64,000 nucleotides of DNA, from the NCBI RefSeq assembly GCF_900143235.1, contig NZ_FRDF01000006.1, positions 124,001-188,000 on the forward strand, written 5' to 3'. Under the pieces are notes generated by a model. It made no database searches. It saw only the letters and a program-made list of their open reading frames with translations, and was not told the origin of the DNA. This stretch comes from Erythrobacter sanguineus. Its GTDB lineage: Bacteria > Pseudomonadota > Alphaproteobacteria > Sphingomonadales > Sphingomonadaceae. The position numbers and the translations under genes were made by a program. Shown one piece after another: positions 1-8,556 of the stretch (the first letter of the stretch is position 1; every line of letters starts with the position of its first letter).

Positions 1-692
1 CACTGCGAATAGCCGCCCGCATAGGTTTGCAGCCCATTAGTCAGTATACCGTCCGGCGCATTGCCGGAAAAGGTGAAGAGCAGATGCCGGACCGACTGCG
101 GCTGAATGCCGAGCTGAAAGGTCGTATTGTCGATCGCGTCGGCGAGCGCGTGATTTCCGTGCTCAACGAGGCGGGCCGAAATATAGCTCAACGCGTGCCC
201 GGAGGGCAGGCCCGCGTCTTTGTCGAGGCCGGCACGCGCCTGCGTAACGACTTGCTCGGTCAGGTTCGCCCGGCTCTTGGCTTCGGTCTTCAGGAAAGTG
301 AGCTGCAAGGTCGCCGGATCCTGCGCGATGCCGATTACATCCTCGCCGCGCATCGCCATGTTGCGGTGATCCTTCCACCGTAGCCGCTTGACCGGAACCT
401 GATAGGTGCCCTCGGCGGCGATCCATTCAGTCGCAAATATCTCGCCAAGGTCCCCCGAGCGCATCGACTTGGTTGTGGGGAGCTTCTGCTCGATCATCGC
501 TGCTGCGGCCGGCTTGCCGAGTAGCCGCAGAACCCGCGCTACATGCTCTTCGGACGCATAATGTCCTGGAATGGCTGCGGCAGTCGCGTCTATGCCGAAG
601 GCAAGTTGCGCGGCAGTGCCGGTTAGCACGCGCAAGTTGTGCGGGCCGACTTGAGTGTCTGCGAAGGTGCACCAATGGGCAAGCTTGACCAT
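1..692 (-). CDS. HamA-like PD-(D/E)XK nuclease (Hachiman-type defence), partial
   Basis: An uninterrupted frame of 230 residues runs off the left edge. It starts at ATG 692-690, about 8 bases after an AGGAG Shine-Dalgarno. Visible motifs are SGDLGEIFATEW (about residues 79-90), KRLRWKDHRNMAMRGEDVIGI (102-122, key residues D118 and G121) and LKTEAKSR (134-141). Together these make a PD-(D/E)XK nuclease core with E84, D118, E137 and K139. The arrangement and the spacing of E137-x-K139 fit HamA (DUF1837), the effector of Hachiman, where the equivalent Glu/Lys pair is catalytic. In Hachiman the helicase HamB follows hamA; here that gene would lie to the left, outside the window. The family call rests on motif memory, not on a search. 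A related orphan DUF1837 nuclease is the main alternative. Confidence 0.6.
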   Translation of the reverse strand, partial: MVKLAHWCTFADTQVGPHNLRVLTGTAAQLAFGIDATAAAIPGHYASEEHVARVLRLLGKPAAAAMIEQKLPTTKSMRSGDLGEIFATEWIAAEGTYQVPVKRLRWKDHRNMAMRGEDVIGIAQDPATLQLTFLKTEAKSRANLTEQVVTQARAGLDKDAGLPSGHALSYISARLVEHGNHALADAIDNTTFQLGIQPQSVRHLLFTFSGNAPDGILTNGLQTYAGGYSQ

Positions 693-1005
693 CGCTATCG
701 CTCCTTTCGCCGCACGAGTGCTATCTCGCTCGCGCCAGACGTGGCCGTTGATGGCGAGGTCGATTGACTGTACCAAGAACCATCTAATTTCAACTCGGTA
801 AGGCTGAGAACGGTAGGCCGCACTGATCCCGTTAAGTCAATAGCAGCTTTAGGGGTTGGTGCGCATGCGCATAGACGACCGCAATTAGGACGCAAAGCTA
901 CCATTCCATCCGCAAGAGCGTGAGGCACAATGCCGCCAAAATCCACCTCCTTACCGATATTCGGCGGTTTGTGTTATCCCGCCATAAGAATTGGGAGAGT
1001 CTACA
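693..1005. promoter_or_regulatory. Divergent intergenic region with 12-bp palindrome
   Basis: This 313-base gap separates the leftward HamA-like gene from the rightward excalibur-domain gene, so it should hold both promoters. A perfect 12-bp palindrome, TGCGCATGCGCA, lies at 860-871 and could be an operator. No convincing -35/-10 pair was identified and no open frame here looks like a protein. Confidence 0.35.
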
Positions 1006-1341
1006 ATGGGCACTGCTGGGAGGAAGCGAATCAATCGCAGCGCCACACCAATTCTGGCCTTGACCGCTTTAGCGGCTCCTTTCCTGACTGGCACAGGCTT
1101 CGCCCATCCTGGTGGTCTTGCCGCTGACGGTTGCCATAATGATCGAAAGAATGGTGGCCGCCATTGCCACCGGGGACCGGGTTCTGGTGAGTCAAGCCAA
1201 CCGCAAAGAGCGCCGAGTGGCGATGTCTATTATCCCAATTGTACCGCGGCCAGAAACGCAGGCGCTGCACCGGTCCGTCGCGGCCAACCTGGGTACGGGC
1301 CTCACCTCGACCGCGACGGCGACGGGATTGGATGCGAGTAA
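1006..1341 (+). CDS. Secreted excalibur-domain protein
   Basis: The product is 111 residues. A basic N-terminus and a hydrophobic stretch (about residues 13-33) form a signal peptide, with cleavage likely near A33. Next comes a His/Cys-rich segment (about 34-55, with C43, C54 and several His). An excalibur domain fills residues 75-111: YYPNC at its start and the calcium-type loop DRDGDGIGCE at the very end. The ATG at 1006 is preceded by GGGAGAG six bases upstream; an in-frame TTG at 991 lies upstream of that site and is unlikely. Excalibur domains occur in extracellular calcium-dependent proteins and beside nucleases, but this protein has no nuclease domain. It converges on the relaxase gene with a 7-bp gap. 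Its function is unknown; periplasmic or surface location is inferred. Confidence 0.8.
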   Translation: MGTAGRKRINRSATPILALTALAAPFLTGTGFAHPGGLAADGCHNDRKNGGRHCHRGPGSGESSQPQRAPSGDVYYPNCTAARNAGAAPVRRGQPGYGPHLDRDGDGIGCE

Positions 1342-1348
1342 AATTCGT

Positions 1349-4261
1349 TCAGATCCCGAAATCCAGCGACTTGCTCTTGCTCCGGGTCAGTTCCTTGTCT
1401 GCCTTGTTGGCTTCTTCCGAGTTGGGTTGATCGACTGCACTTCCCTTCTCGGCCGCCGACTTCAGCCGCGCCGTCACCTCGATCGCCGATGCTTTCTCGC
1501 CTCTGTTGCGCGCGATGGCTGCTCCCAGCTTGTCCGAGCTGTCCACCACCAGTGTCAGGTGATCCCTCAGCCGGGTCACGGTGACTAGGAAGGTCTGCTG
1601 GTTCGAAAGGTTTCGCTCGCGGCTGTCCATAACCGCGATGCCGCGATCCGATGTCAGACCCTGGGCCATATGGGCATTTAGGGCATAGGCGAGATCGATC
1701 CGCTTCAGCATCGGATCGCCTTTCGCCAACACGACCTGTTCGCCTTTCGATGTCTCGACAGTGACCTTACCCCCTGCAATCGCAATTACCGAAGCCTGGT
1801 CGGCGTTGAAGAGCCCGCGACGATGATCGTTCCTCGTCCAGCGGATCCTGTCGCCTTCATGGATTTCCAGTTTGCGCGGCTCGAGCAGTGCCAGGTGCTC
1901 CCCGCCCTTGCCTGACCTGATGCGCGCCGGATCGAACCGAAACCGCTTGCCTCGCGCGTTTTCTACCTCGACAAACTTGCCCAGCCGATCCGGTCCGCGG
2001 ACGCGGTAGTCGCCGGGCGCAAGGCCGAGCGCCAGTTCCTTCTTCGCCACTTCGAGAACTCTGCCCCGCTGGTAGACCGAGAGATGACGCAGTTCCTCAC
2101 GTGTCGTATTGACGCGGTCGAGAACCTCCAGCCTGATCTTGCCGGGACCGATCTCGCCGTTGGCAACCAGCCCCTGCTGCACAGCCTCGTTGACCGCCGA
2201 GCGGATGCGGCGGCCCGAGGCATAGATCGACGTGCGCTCGCGCTCTGCCTTGTCGAGCGCCAGCCAGGTTTCGGCGGCAACCAGCGCGCCATCCCCTTTG
2301 GCCTCGATCGTGTGGGATTTCAGGCGAACGAGTGCCTTGCGCACATCGCCCGCCTGCGCGGCTGCCTGAGCCTCGCGGATGACGGGATCGCGGGCGCGCA
2401 GGTTGGTGTCCATCTCGGCGCGCGCGATCCCGGCGCGCTGCAGCAGCGCGAAAGGTTTTCCCGCATCGACGGCGCCAAGCTGCTTGCGGTCGCCCATAAG
2501 GACCAGGCGATGGACACCGGCCAGATTGGCGAGACGGACGAGCTTGTCCTTGTCTTCGTTCGACACCATTGAAGCCTCGTCGAGCACAAGCACATGGCCC
2601 TTGAGGGCCGTGCGCGCTTCTGTGCGAAGCGCGGCATTGGCAGGATCATCGAGCAGGCGCTTCCAGCCCCCGAGGAAGCGTGCAAGCGTCTGCGATGCGA
2701 TGCCCGTATCGCGCTCGAGCATCTGGACGAGCGTGTTTTGGATAGCGAGACCGATGACAGGATGCCCCTCTTCGCGCAGCACGTCAGCGACGGGCTTCAG
2801 GACGCTGCTCTTGCCCGCACCGGCCACCCCCTGCACCGCGACGATCCGGTCGCCGGACGCAAGAACAAGCCGTGCCGCAGAAAGCTGCCCCTCGTTGAGC
2901 CTGAACCCGTGGCCGAGTTCGGCTGACGCCTGGACCCGCACCTCGGCATCCTTTGGATCAAGCGTGGCATGACTCTCGCCCTTGCCCGCGGCGACTTCGG
3001 CGAGAATTCGCTGCTCGGTCTCGAGTGCTTCGCGCGACGCAAGCCAGCCCTTGTGCTCGCCTTTTCCGGCCAGGAGGTGACCCGAGCGAACCAGCGCACG
3101 GGCGCGCTTTTCGACATCGGCGATCGTTGCCGGAAGCCCGAAATCAAGCGCAGCCTTGTAGAGAGCTTCACGCGGGAATGCCGCCTCGCGCTGCGACAGG
3201 TGCCGCACCGCCGAGGCGACCGCCTGTGCAGCCGCGATCGTTTGGCGGTCTTGCTTGAGAACGGAAGGGGGTACAAGCGGATCAGCCGGGTCCCCGCGAA
3301 CATGGGCCACAAACATGTCCAAGAGAGCACGTCCGCGCTCGACCAGCGAACCGAACCGCGTTCCCTCGATCGAGTGCCTGAGCGCACGCACATGCGCCTG
3401 CTCGACCAGCGAAGCGAGATCGAGGCCGATCGACGTGGCAGTCTCACCCCACAGCCGGCCGAGGGCCTCGCGATCCTCGATCCCATCCTTGCTGGCGCGG
3501 GTGTCCAGCGCAGCTATCCTTCCCGCTTCGAGGCCCGTCCCGCGCCGCGCATCGAGCACTTCCTGGCGACGCGTCGAGAACGCCATGACCTCTTCGCGCG
3601 CGATCCCGCGCGCCTCGAAATTGCCGTGCTTGAGTGTGGGACCTGGTTCATACCCGAGCTTCTCGACCGCCACGCGGAAGCGCGCCATGGCGACCGCATT
3701 GAGGGTCGTGTTGAGCTGCCATAGCCGGTCGTTCTTGAGCGTCCGCCACTTCCCATCGCGCCCCTGTGTGACATTGGCGATGACCGCGTGGAAATGAAGG
3801 TTCGGTTCCTGATTGCGGTTAGTGTCGTGCTGGAACAGGCCAATCGCAAGATTGCCCGTGGGCTGCGTGATGACCTTGCCGCGTGCGACCACGCGGGTCT
3901 CCGAAGCGTTCCTTTCGGCCCATTGAAGCGCCTCGATCACAGCCTCGCGGTAGGCGGCAATGATCCGCTCGTCCTTGCCGACGAGCGCCAGCAGCGACCA
4001 GCTCTTGGGGACCGAGAAGGTGAGGTCGGTGCCCGGACGGTGCGCCTGGCCGGGATTGCCGACCGAGCTTCCGTCCGGAAGCTCGCCGCGCAGCAGGGCG
4101 TCGAACACCCGGGCCTCGACCTTGCCGCCAAGACCCAGCTTGCGCGCACCTTCGCCCACCCATTCCCCCGAACGATCGGCATCGGCGCTGGCGTAGTAAT
4201 TGTCCGACGCAAAGTAGTTTGCCGCAGCCGAGGGCGAGCGGACATTGGCAACGGATAGCAT
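1349..4261 (-). CDS. mobF: MobF-family conjugative relaxase with C-terminal helicase
   Basis: This 970-residue protein would nick the element at oriT and unwind it for transfer. The N-terminus is a TrwC/TraI-like relaxase: candidate catalytic tyrosines at Y16, Y22 and Y23, then the metal-binding histidines H145 and H156-F-H158 (LHFHAVIAN). The second half is a RecD-like superfamily 1 helicase with Walker A GVAGAGKSS (about 478-486) and a Walker B LVLDEASM near residue 560. Length and domain order match MobF relaxases. The gene lies 45 bp downstream of the coupling-protein gene on the same strand, so the two are probably co-transcribed. No origin of transfer was recognised in the neighbouring gaps. 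Confidence 0.95.
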   Translation of the reverse strand: MLSVANVRSPSAAANYFASDNYYASADADRSGEWVGEGARKLGLGGKVEARVFDALLRGELPDGSSVGNPGQAHRPGTDLTFSVPKSWSLLALVGKDERIIAAYREAVIEALQWAERNASETRVVARGKVITQPTGNLAIGLFQHDTNRNQEPNLHFHAVIANVTQGRDGKWRTLKNDRLWQLNTTLNAVAMARFRVAVEKLGYEPGPTLKHGNFEARGIAREEVMAFSTRRQEVLDARRGTGLEAGRIAALDTRASKDGIEDREALGRLWGETATSIGLDLASLVEQAHVRALRHSIEGTRFGSLVERGRALLDMFVAHVRGDPADPLVPPSVLKQDRQTIAAAQAVASAVRHLSQREAAFPREALYKAALDFGLPATIADVEKRARALVRSGHLLAGKGEHKGWLASREALETEQRILAEVAAGKGESHATLDPKDAEVRVQASAELGHGFRLNEGQLSAARLVLASGDRIVAVQGVAGAGKSSVLKPVADVLREEGHPVIGLAIQNTLVQMLERDTGIASQTLARFLGGWKRLLDDPANAALRTEARTALKGHVLVLDEASMVSNEDKDKLVRLANLAGVHRLVLMGDRKQLGAVDAGKPFALLQRAGIARAEMDTNLRARDPVIREAQAAAQAGDVRKALVRLKSHTIEAKGDGALVAAETWLALDKAERERTSIYASGRRIRSAVNEAVQQGLVANGEIGPGKIRLEVLDRVNTTREELRHLSVYQRGRVLEVAKKELALGLAPGDYRVRGPDRLGKFVEVENARGKRFRFDPARIRSGKGGEHLALLEPRKLEIHEGDRIRWTRNDHRRGLFNADQASVIAIAGGKVTVETSKGEQVVLAKGDPMLKRIDLAYALNAHMAQGLTSDRGIAVMDSRERNLSNQQTFLVTVTRLRDHLTLVVDSSDKLGAAIARNRGEKASAIEVTARLKSAAEKGSAVDQPNSEEANKADKELTRSKSKSLDFGI

Positions 4262-4306
4262 GACAAAGCATCACCTTCTGCATCCCTTCCCCTCCCCTGG
4301 TTTGCG

Positions 4307-6658
4307 CTACATGTCCGGATCGTAGTCCCCGAGGTCGTGATCATGACCAGGGTCTCGATCTGGGTCGGGCCCTTGTCGCGCCGCGCCGCCCAGCAGCGAT
4401 CGCTGCTGCTCTTCCTGCATCGCCTGGTCCGCCTTGCCGCGCGCATCAACCGCGCGCTGCCCGGCCTCCGGATCGGGTAGATCGACCCTCGGTGCTCCGA
4501 CATCCGGACCATCCTTGCCGGTCGATCTGGTGCCCTTCCCCGTTAGCGGCAGCTCGGATTGGGCAGGCTTTCGGGCAACGCCGTCGGTCTGCTTGCCGCG
4601 TGCTTTGCGGCCCCGTGGACGTTCGTCGCTGGCTTCGGGATTGTGCGCGGTCTTGGAGTGACGCCGGTTGCGCACCGGTTCACGCGCGGCATCATCGCGT
4701 GTCTTGCCCCGCTGCCGAGCGGGAGGGTCCTGCTTCTCCGTGAGACGGCGCGGATCGCCATCGTTGTCGCCGGATTGTGTGGTGGCATCGGAACCGGGCT
4801 GATGGCCCTGTTTCTCGCTTCCCGAGGCTCGATCGACCGGCTTTCGGGCAACTTTCTTCGCCTCGGGGCGAGCGATGAAGCCCTCGGCGACCCGCGGCCA
4901 GTTGCGCGGTCGCAGGACCACTGGAGCGGCCGGGAAGCCTTCGGGAAACTTGATGAAGCCGTGGAGGTTCTTCAACTTCATAAGCTCATCCGGCAGGAGC
5001 AGCGGGACGACCTGGCGGCGGGGTGTCAGACTGACGGCATCGCGCGCATTGTTGTAACCATAGCTGTACCCTTCCTCCATTTCGCGAACCTCGCGGTGAC
5101 CGATGACATCCGAGCACCATGTGGCGGTCTCTCGATCGGCGGTGCCGAGGATCAGCTTGGTGCGTGCGAGCGAAGAAAGGGTCATCGCCATGTTCTCGCC
5201 GTAGACGTCCTTGAGCTTGGCAAAGGCATGGATGCCGGTGACGATCGCCCCGCCGTAATTGCGCGCAGTCTGGAGCCCTTTCTCGAGAGAGGGAAGGCGG
5301 TGCAAAGCTCCCAGCTCGTCGATCAGGAACCACAGCCGAATGTCGCGCGAGCGGGGGCCGGCCATGAGCGTATTGATCGAGGTATCGAGCCATAGCGTGA
5401 GCAGCTGCGAGAGCATGCTCATGTCGACATAGCGTGCCGAAAGGAACAGCATCGAACCCGGTTTGCCGGCCCCGCCAACCCACTCGCGAACCGAGAACGG
5501 TATGCCCTCGTCGGGGAGCATCTGCAGCGCCTTGGCATTGACGTTGAACACCGCACGCACCGATTCCGCCATGCGTGCCGCACTCGGAGTGCTGATCGGC
5601 CCCGCCATCGTGTCTTCGAGCAAGCGGTGCAGGTCGGACAGATCGGCGTTCATCAGTTCGTGGGCAAGTGCGGCATTGGTGCCTCGCCCGGCTTCTGCGA
5701 GCTTCAGACAGGTCTCCACGAACAGCGTGCGCGCGGCCAGCACCCAGAACTGTTCCGCGCCGCCGCCGTCATGCGGGACCAGCGATTCCGCGGCAGCGTG
5801 GAATTCGGCTCGGGTAGAGCAGTCGTTGAACACACTCCAGGAGGGGCAACGCACATCGAGAGGATTGAGGATGACATCGCGCTCCGGGTCGTAGAACGTT
5901 TCGATGAATGCACCCGTGAGGTCGAACACGACAGCGCGTTCTCCCCTCTTGCGGATCTCCGATGCAAGCTCGGTCAGTGCTACGGTCTTGCCTGTGCCGG
6001 TGGTGCCGACGAGCATGGTGTGGCTCTGTTCGAGGCGCCAGGGCCAGCTGATGCGGGCGAGATGGGCAGGACTGTAGAAGCCTGCTTCCCGCAGCGCTGC
6101 AGTACCGGCAAGGCGCCATTTCCACCCCATCGCATCGCCATATTCTCGGGCGCGCGCGTCGCGGTTGTGACGGGCGATCTCGCGCTCGAGGTCGCGCAAG
6201 GTCGCGAGCTCCGCACCGCGGACATGCTTCTTCTGCTTCGACTTCTCGCCGAAGCGTTCAGCGACCCACCAGAAGAGCGCGAACAATGGCACAAGAATGA
6301 AACCGGACAGCGTCAGAGCGCTCGTCAGGGCACCGCGGAAGATGGCCACCGCTTCGCGCATCGGCGGGTAGTCGGTCACGACCGAGATCGGAAAGGCCAA
6401 CATGGTCCCGTCGCCCAGCTTCAGGTTCACCAGTTTGTCTGGATCGAACTCCATGAAGCTATAGGCGGAGGCATAGACGTGCATTCCCAAGAGGTAGATC
6501 TGGTAGTCATCGAGGGCCCCGCTCAGCTCCCACCAGGCGAGCCCGACGACAACCAGCACCGTGACGAAAAGCGGTCCTTTGAGGCCCGCAGCGAACATGA
6601 AGCCGAAGTGTCCGAGGAGCTGGCTACCGCGGGTGAAGTTGACAAGATTATGCTTCAT
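4307..6658 (-). CDS. traD: TraD-type type IV coupling protein
   Basis: This 783-residue inner-membrane ATPase would deliver the relaxase-DNA complex to the mating channel. Two membrane segments (about residues 28-45 and 112-132) precede a VirD4/TraD ATPase domain with Walker A GTTGTGKT (218-225) and a Walker B in LWFLIDELGAL. The last 150 residues are hydrophilic, rich in Arg, Lys, Gly and Asp, and probably disordered, as in TraD tails that bind relaxases. The start chosen is ATG 6658, which overlaps the end of the upstream small gene by 11 bp and suggests translational coupling. A longer frame reaches further upstream but runs through that gene. The relaxase gene follows on the same strand. 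Confidence 0.93.
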   Translation of the reverse strand: MKHNLVNFTRGSQLLGHFGFMFAAGLKGPLFVTVLVVVGLAWWELSGALDDYQIYLLGMHVYASAYSFMEFDPDKLVNLKLGDGTMLAFPISVVTDYPPMREAVAIFRGALTSALTLSGFILVPLFALFWWVAERFGEKSKQKKHVRGAELATLRDLEREIARHNRDARAREYGDAMGWKWRLAGTAALREAGFYSPAHLARISWPWRLEQSHTMLVGTTGTGKTVALTELASEIRKRGERAVVFDLTGAFIETFYDPERDVILNPLDVRCPSWSVFNDCSTRAEFHAAAESLVPHDGGGAEQFWVLAARTLFVETCLKLAEAGRGTNAALAHELMNADLSDLHRLLEDTMAGPISTPSAARMAESVRAVFNVNAKALQMLPDEGIPFSVREWVGGAGKPGSMLFLSARYVDMSMLSQLLTLWLDTSINTLMAGPRSRDIRLWFLIDELGALHRLPSLEKGLQTARNYGGAIVTGIHAFAKLKDVYGENMAMTLSSLARTKLILGTADRETATWCSDVIGHREVREMEEGYSYGYNNARDAVSLTPRRQVVPLLLPDELMKLKNLHGFIKFPEGFPAAPVVLRPRNWPRVAEGFIARPEAKKVARKPVDRASGSEKQGHQPGSDATTQSGDNDGDPRRLTEKQDPPARQRGKTRDDAAREPVRNRRHSKTAHNPEASDERPRGRKARGKQTDGVARKPAQSELPLTGKGTRSTGKDGPDVGAPRVDLPDPEAGQRAVDARGKADQAMQEEQQRSLLGGAARQGPDPDRDPGHDHDLGDYDPDM

Positions 6659-6977
6659 CACGGCCTCCCAGTGGTTGGGGTGCAACGATGCCCAGACGTT
6701 CGAGGCGGCGCTGGTAGGCAGCGACCGTCTTCTCGCGCAGATCGGCGTGCGGATGGTGCGTGAGCAAGGCATCAAGCGCGACAGTAATGAAGATGTTCTG
6801 GCGCACCGGATCGGTCGCCGGTGTCTTCAGATCACTTCCCGTGGCCCGCTCCCAGGCATCATAAATGCAGTCGCAAATGACAATGCTGGAACTGATGCGG
6901 CGCTCAAGCGCCTGATCCCTGATCCAGGTTCCGATCAGGGGCGTGACATAGGTCACAAAGCGGTTATCTCGATACAT
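6648..6977 (-). CDS. Small transfer-region protein of unknown function
   Basis: The frame encodes 109 residues from ATG 6977; an in-frame TTG at 6986 is possible but poorly placed relative to AAAGGAA. The protein is soluble, with no recognised domain, a short hydrophobic segment around SSIVICDCIYDAW and a helical C-terminal half. Its 3' end overlaps the traD start by 11 bp, which argues that it is real and that it belongs to the transfer operon. It could be a coupling-protein accessory factor; that is inference from position only. Confidence 0.7.
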   Translation of the reverse strand: MYRDNRFVTYVTPLIGTWIRDQALERRISSSIVICDCIYDAWERATGSDLKTPATDPVRQNIFITVALDALLTHHPHADLREKTVAAYQRRLERLGIVAPQPLGGRDEA

Positions 6978-7617
6978 GATTTCCAAGTTCCTTTGGTAAA
7001 AGAACCTGGCTCACTCTTCGAAAGGCAGGGACCACATTAGGCCGGCGGCAGGGGTGTAGGAAATCGAAAAGTTCTCTATGCTTTCCAGAGAGTTCGTCTT
7101 CTCCGTGCCGAATCGGACCGGTGACGGAACACGCTGGACCGCTACTGGCACAGTAAAGACAAAGGAGAATTCCTGACGAATTGTTCGGCGATTTCCTGCT
7201 CTTACGATGCAGCACCCGCTGCGTACGGTGTGCCAATTGCGTTCCCCCATCGCGCGGTGGTCTCCGGCCATGATGCCCGTTCTCGACCTGGAGGCATTTG
7301 CCTCTGATTGTCTTTGGAGCGCGAGCACGTGTGAGGGTCGGGCAAAACCGCCAACATCCCGATGATGAAGATGCCCCGAGACGGAAACCGCACCCCCGAT
7401 AAGGTGGCGGCAAAGGAACGCGTGCGGGGCCAGGGACCGGGGCAAAGTCGGTCCCGCCGCCTCGCGCCGGTCCGACCCGTCGCCAGTCGGGAGTGCATGC
7501 GGGGCCCGGAGCAAGGACGCCGCACCCTCAGGAGCGCGAGCCACTGGCTCGCGCGGGACAGAGTGCGTCCCCAGCCCCGCTCCGCTTCGCGTCCCAATCC
7601 CCATTCCTGCGACCATG
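6978..7617. other. 640-base non-coding stretch upstream of the transfer operon
   Basis: Open frames here overlap each other on both strands, lack good ribosome sites and resemble no family. The segment should contain the promoter of the leftward transfer genes, and it is a reasonable place for oriT or an RNA, but no clear inverted repeat with a nick consensus was recognised. Confidence 0.4.
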
Positions 7618-7649
7618 AAAAAAGGCAGGAACCGTTACCGGCTCCTGCC
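7618..7649 (-). terminator. Rho-independent terminator
   Basis: On the minus strand GGCAGGA and TCCTGCC (7649-7643 and 7630-7624) form the base of a strong stem, extended by further pairing around ACCGTTACCGG, and a run of six T follows (7623-7618). It ends the transcript of the 73-residue protein just upstream. Confidence 0.85.
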
Positions 7650-7660
7650 CTTGTCGGTGG

Positions 7661-7882
7661 TCAGAATTCGTCGAGCATTGCCCCTTGGACGGTGTGCACC
7701 ACCCTATCGGCCATGTGTGCCGGAAGAGCGTTGTAGTCACCCTCGTCCAGGGCAAAGTAGCCAAGATCGTCGTCCTCGACGATGTGCTGATCGAAGAAGC
7801 TGTGCAGTGCGCGGCGTTCGGCAATCGCCAAAGCCTCGAAGTAGCTGTTCGAGTTCGTGTCAAACTGAGCAAGTGTAGCCAT
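7661..7882 (-). CDS. Small acidic hypothetical protein (73 aa)
   Basis: The start is ATG 7882, behind an ideal AGGAGG Shine-Dalgarno (CAGGAGGAAATC). The product is acidic, with an EDDD cluster near the middle and no membrane segment or recognised domain. It is a monocistronic gene: it has its own leader with a potential Shine-Dalgarno-sequestering structure and its own intrinsic terminator. Such a compact, regulated unit suggests an expressed small protein, possibly an element-encoded modulator of host processes, but no function can be assigned. Confidence 0.75.
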   Translation of the reverse strand: MATLAQFDTNSNSYFEALAIAERRALHSFFDQHIVEDDDLGYFALDEGDYNALPAHMADRVVHTVQGAMLDEF

Positions 7883-7887
7883 GATTT

Positions 7888-7919
7888 CCTCCTGATGTCT
7901 GTCGTGAGACGACAGGAGG
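7888..7919 (-). promoter_or_regulatory. Leader able to sequester the Shine-Dalgarno
   Basis: On the minus strand CCTCCTG (7919-7913) is the exact reverse complement of the Shine-Dalgarno CAGGAGG (7894-7888). Between and overlapping them, CTGTCGT-CTC-ACGACAG (7915-7899) makes a 7-bp hairpin. The two pairings share bases, so they may be alternatives. The roughly 300 bases further upstream (7920-8224) hold no recognisable gene. Confidence 0.5.
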
Positions 7920-8224
7920 ACGGCGGAGGGGTGTGCGGCTGGCGGGTCAGGGATCGCCTGCAAGGCGACCGCGTTAGCGGCGGTGGGGGCAACGATTTTG
8001 TCGGACCGGAGCGTGAGCGAAGGGGAGGCAAAATGGTGGGGCCCCGCCGTCCTTGACGCGCCGGCCGCACGCCCATCACCATCGCAAGACCGTGAGCCAG
8101 GCCCCCTCCCCGCCTCTTGCAGTGCGCAAGCGATCTGCGGTGCGAATTCACTTTCCTACAGGTCGGCTGAAAGTCCACAGCCCCTGCGGGAGGATTATCC
8201 GAGGGGACGAAGAAAGGACACGCA

Positions 8225-8488
8225 ATGCCGTCGAAACGAAACCCCATCGAGGCGCTGAGAAAGCTCGAAGCCGACCGGCTGGCGATGGATGAGCGCAAAC
8301 GGGAACTGGAAGAGCAAGCCGCGCTTGAACTCGGGCGGATCGTACTGGGAACCGGCCTCGAAGCGTTTTCCCGCAAGGGTCTCGCCCGGGTCGCGGTAAC
8401 TCTGGGAAAACTTGGGGAGGAAGCCGCGCTGCAACGTCTGGGGCTGGTCTCGCCTTCAGCTGGGCAATCCAAGTCTTCAGCAGCGTAG
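8225..8488 (+). CDS. Conserved mobile-element protein (87 aa, DUF6437/TraC-like)
   Basis: The product is a highly charged helical protein. Residues 8-35 are likely coiled coil (alternating Glu/Lys/Arg/Leu), followed by a compact segment with repeated ARVAVTLGKLGEEAAL-type helices. Similar short proteins recur in sphingomonad conjugative elements next to transfer and SSB genes and are often labelled conjugal transfer protein or DUF6437; that label is from memory. GAAAGGA lies 7 bases before the ATG. An intrinsic terminator follows 10 bp after the stop, so it is a single-gene unit transcribed against its neighbours. It is too short and lacks the motifs to be a relaxase or a helicase. Confidence 0.7.
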   Translation: MPSKRNPIEALRKLEADRLAMDERKRELEEQAALELGRIVLGTGLEAFSRKGLARVAVTLGKLGEEAALQRLGLVSPSAGQSKSSAA

Positions 8489-8498
8489 TAGCACAAGG

Positions 8499-8531
8499 AA
8501 GGGGCCCTGTCCGGTTAGGACAGGACCCCTT
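8499..8531. terminator. Intrinsic terminator between convergent genes
   Basis: AAGGGGCCCTGTCC (8499-8512) and GGACAGGACCCCTT (8518-8531) form a long GC-rich stem with a GGTTA loop and one mismatch. It lies between the stop of the rightward 87-aa gene and the stop of the leftward ssb gene and may serve both directions. Confidence 0.75.
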
Positions 8532-8556
8532 CGGGAGGCAAGATCGAGGGGAGAGT

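Noticed and set aside
27..383. Rightward open frame at the left edge
   Set aside because: It is antisense to the HamA-like frame, which has the motif content, the ribosome site and uninterrupted reading to the edge.
1112..1588. Rightward open frame overlapping the excalibur gene and the relaxase 3' end
   Set aside because: Overlaps two supported genes in another frame, has no ribosome site and no family likeness.
7011..7616. Leftward open frame upstream of the transfer genes
   Set aside because: Arg/Pro-rich composition of an out-of-frame GC-rich translation, with no ribosome site and several competing frames on both strands.
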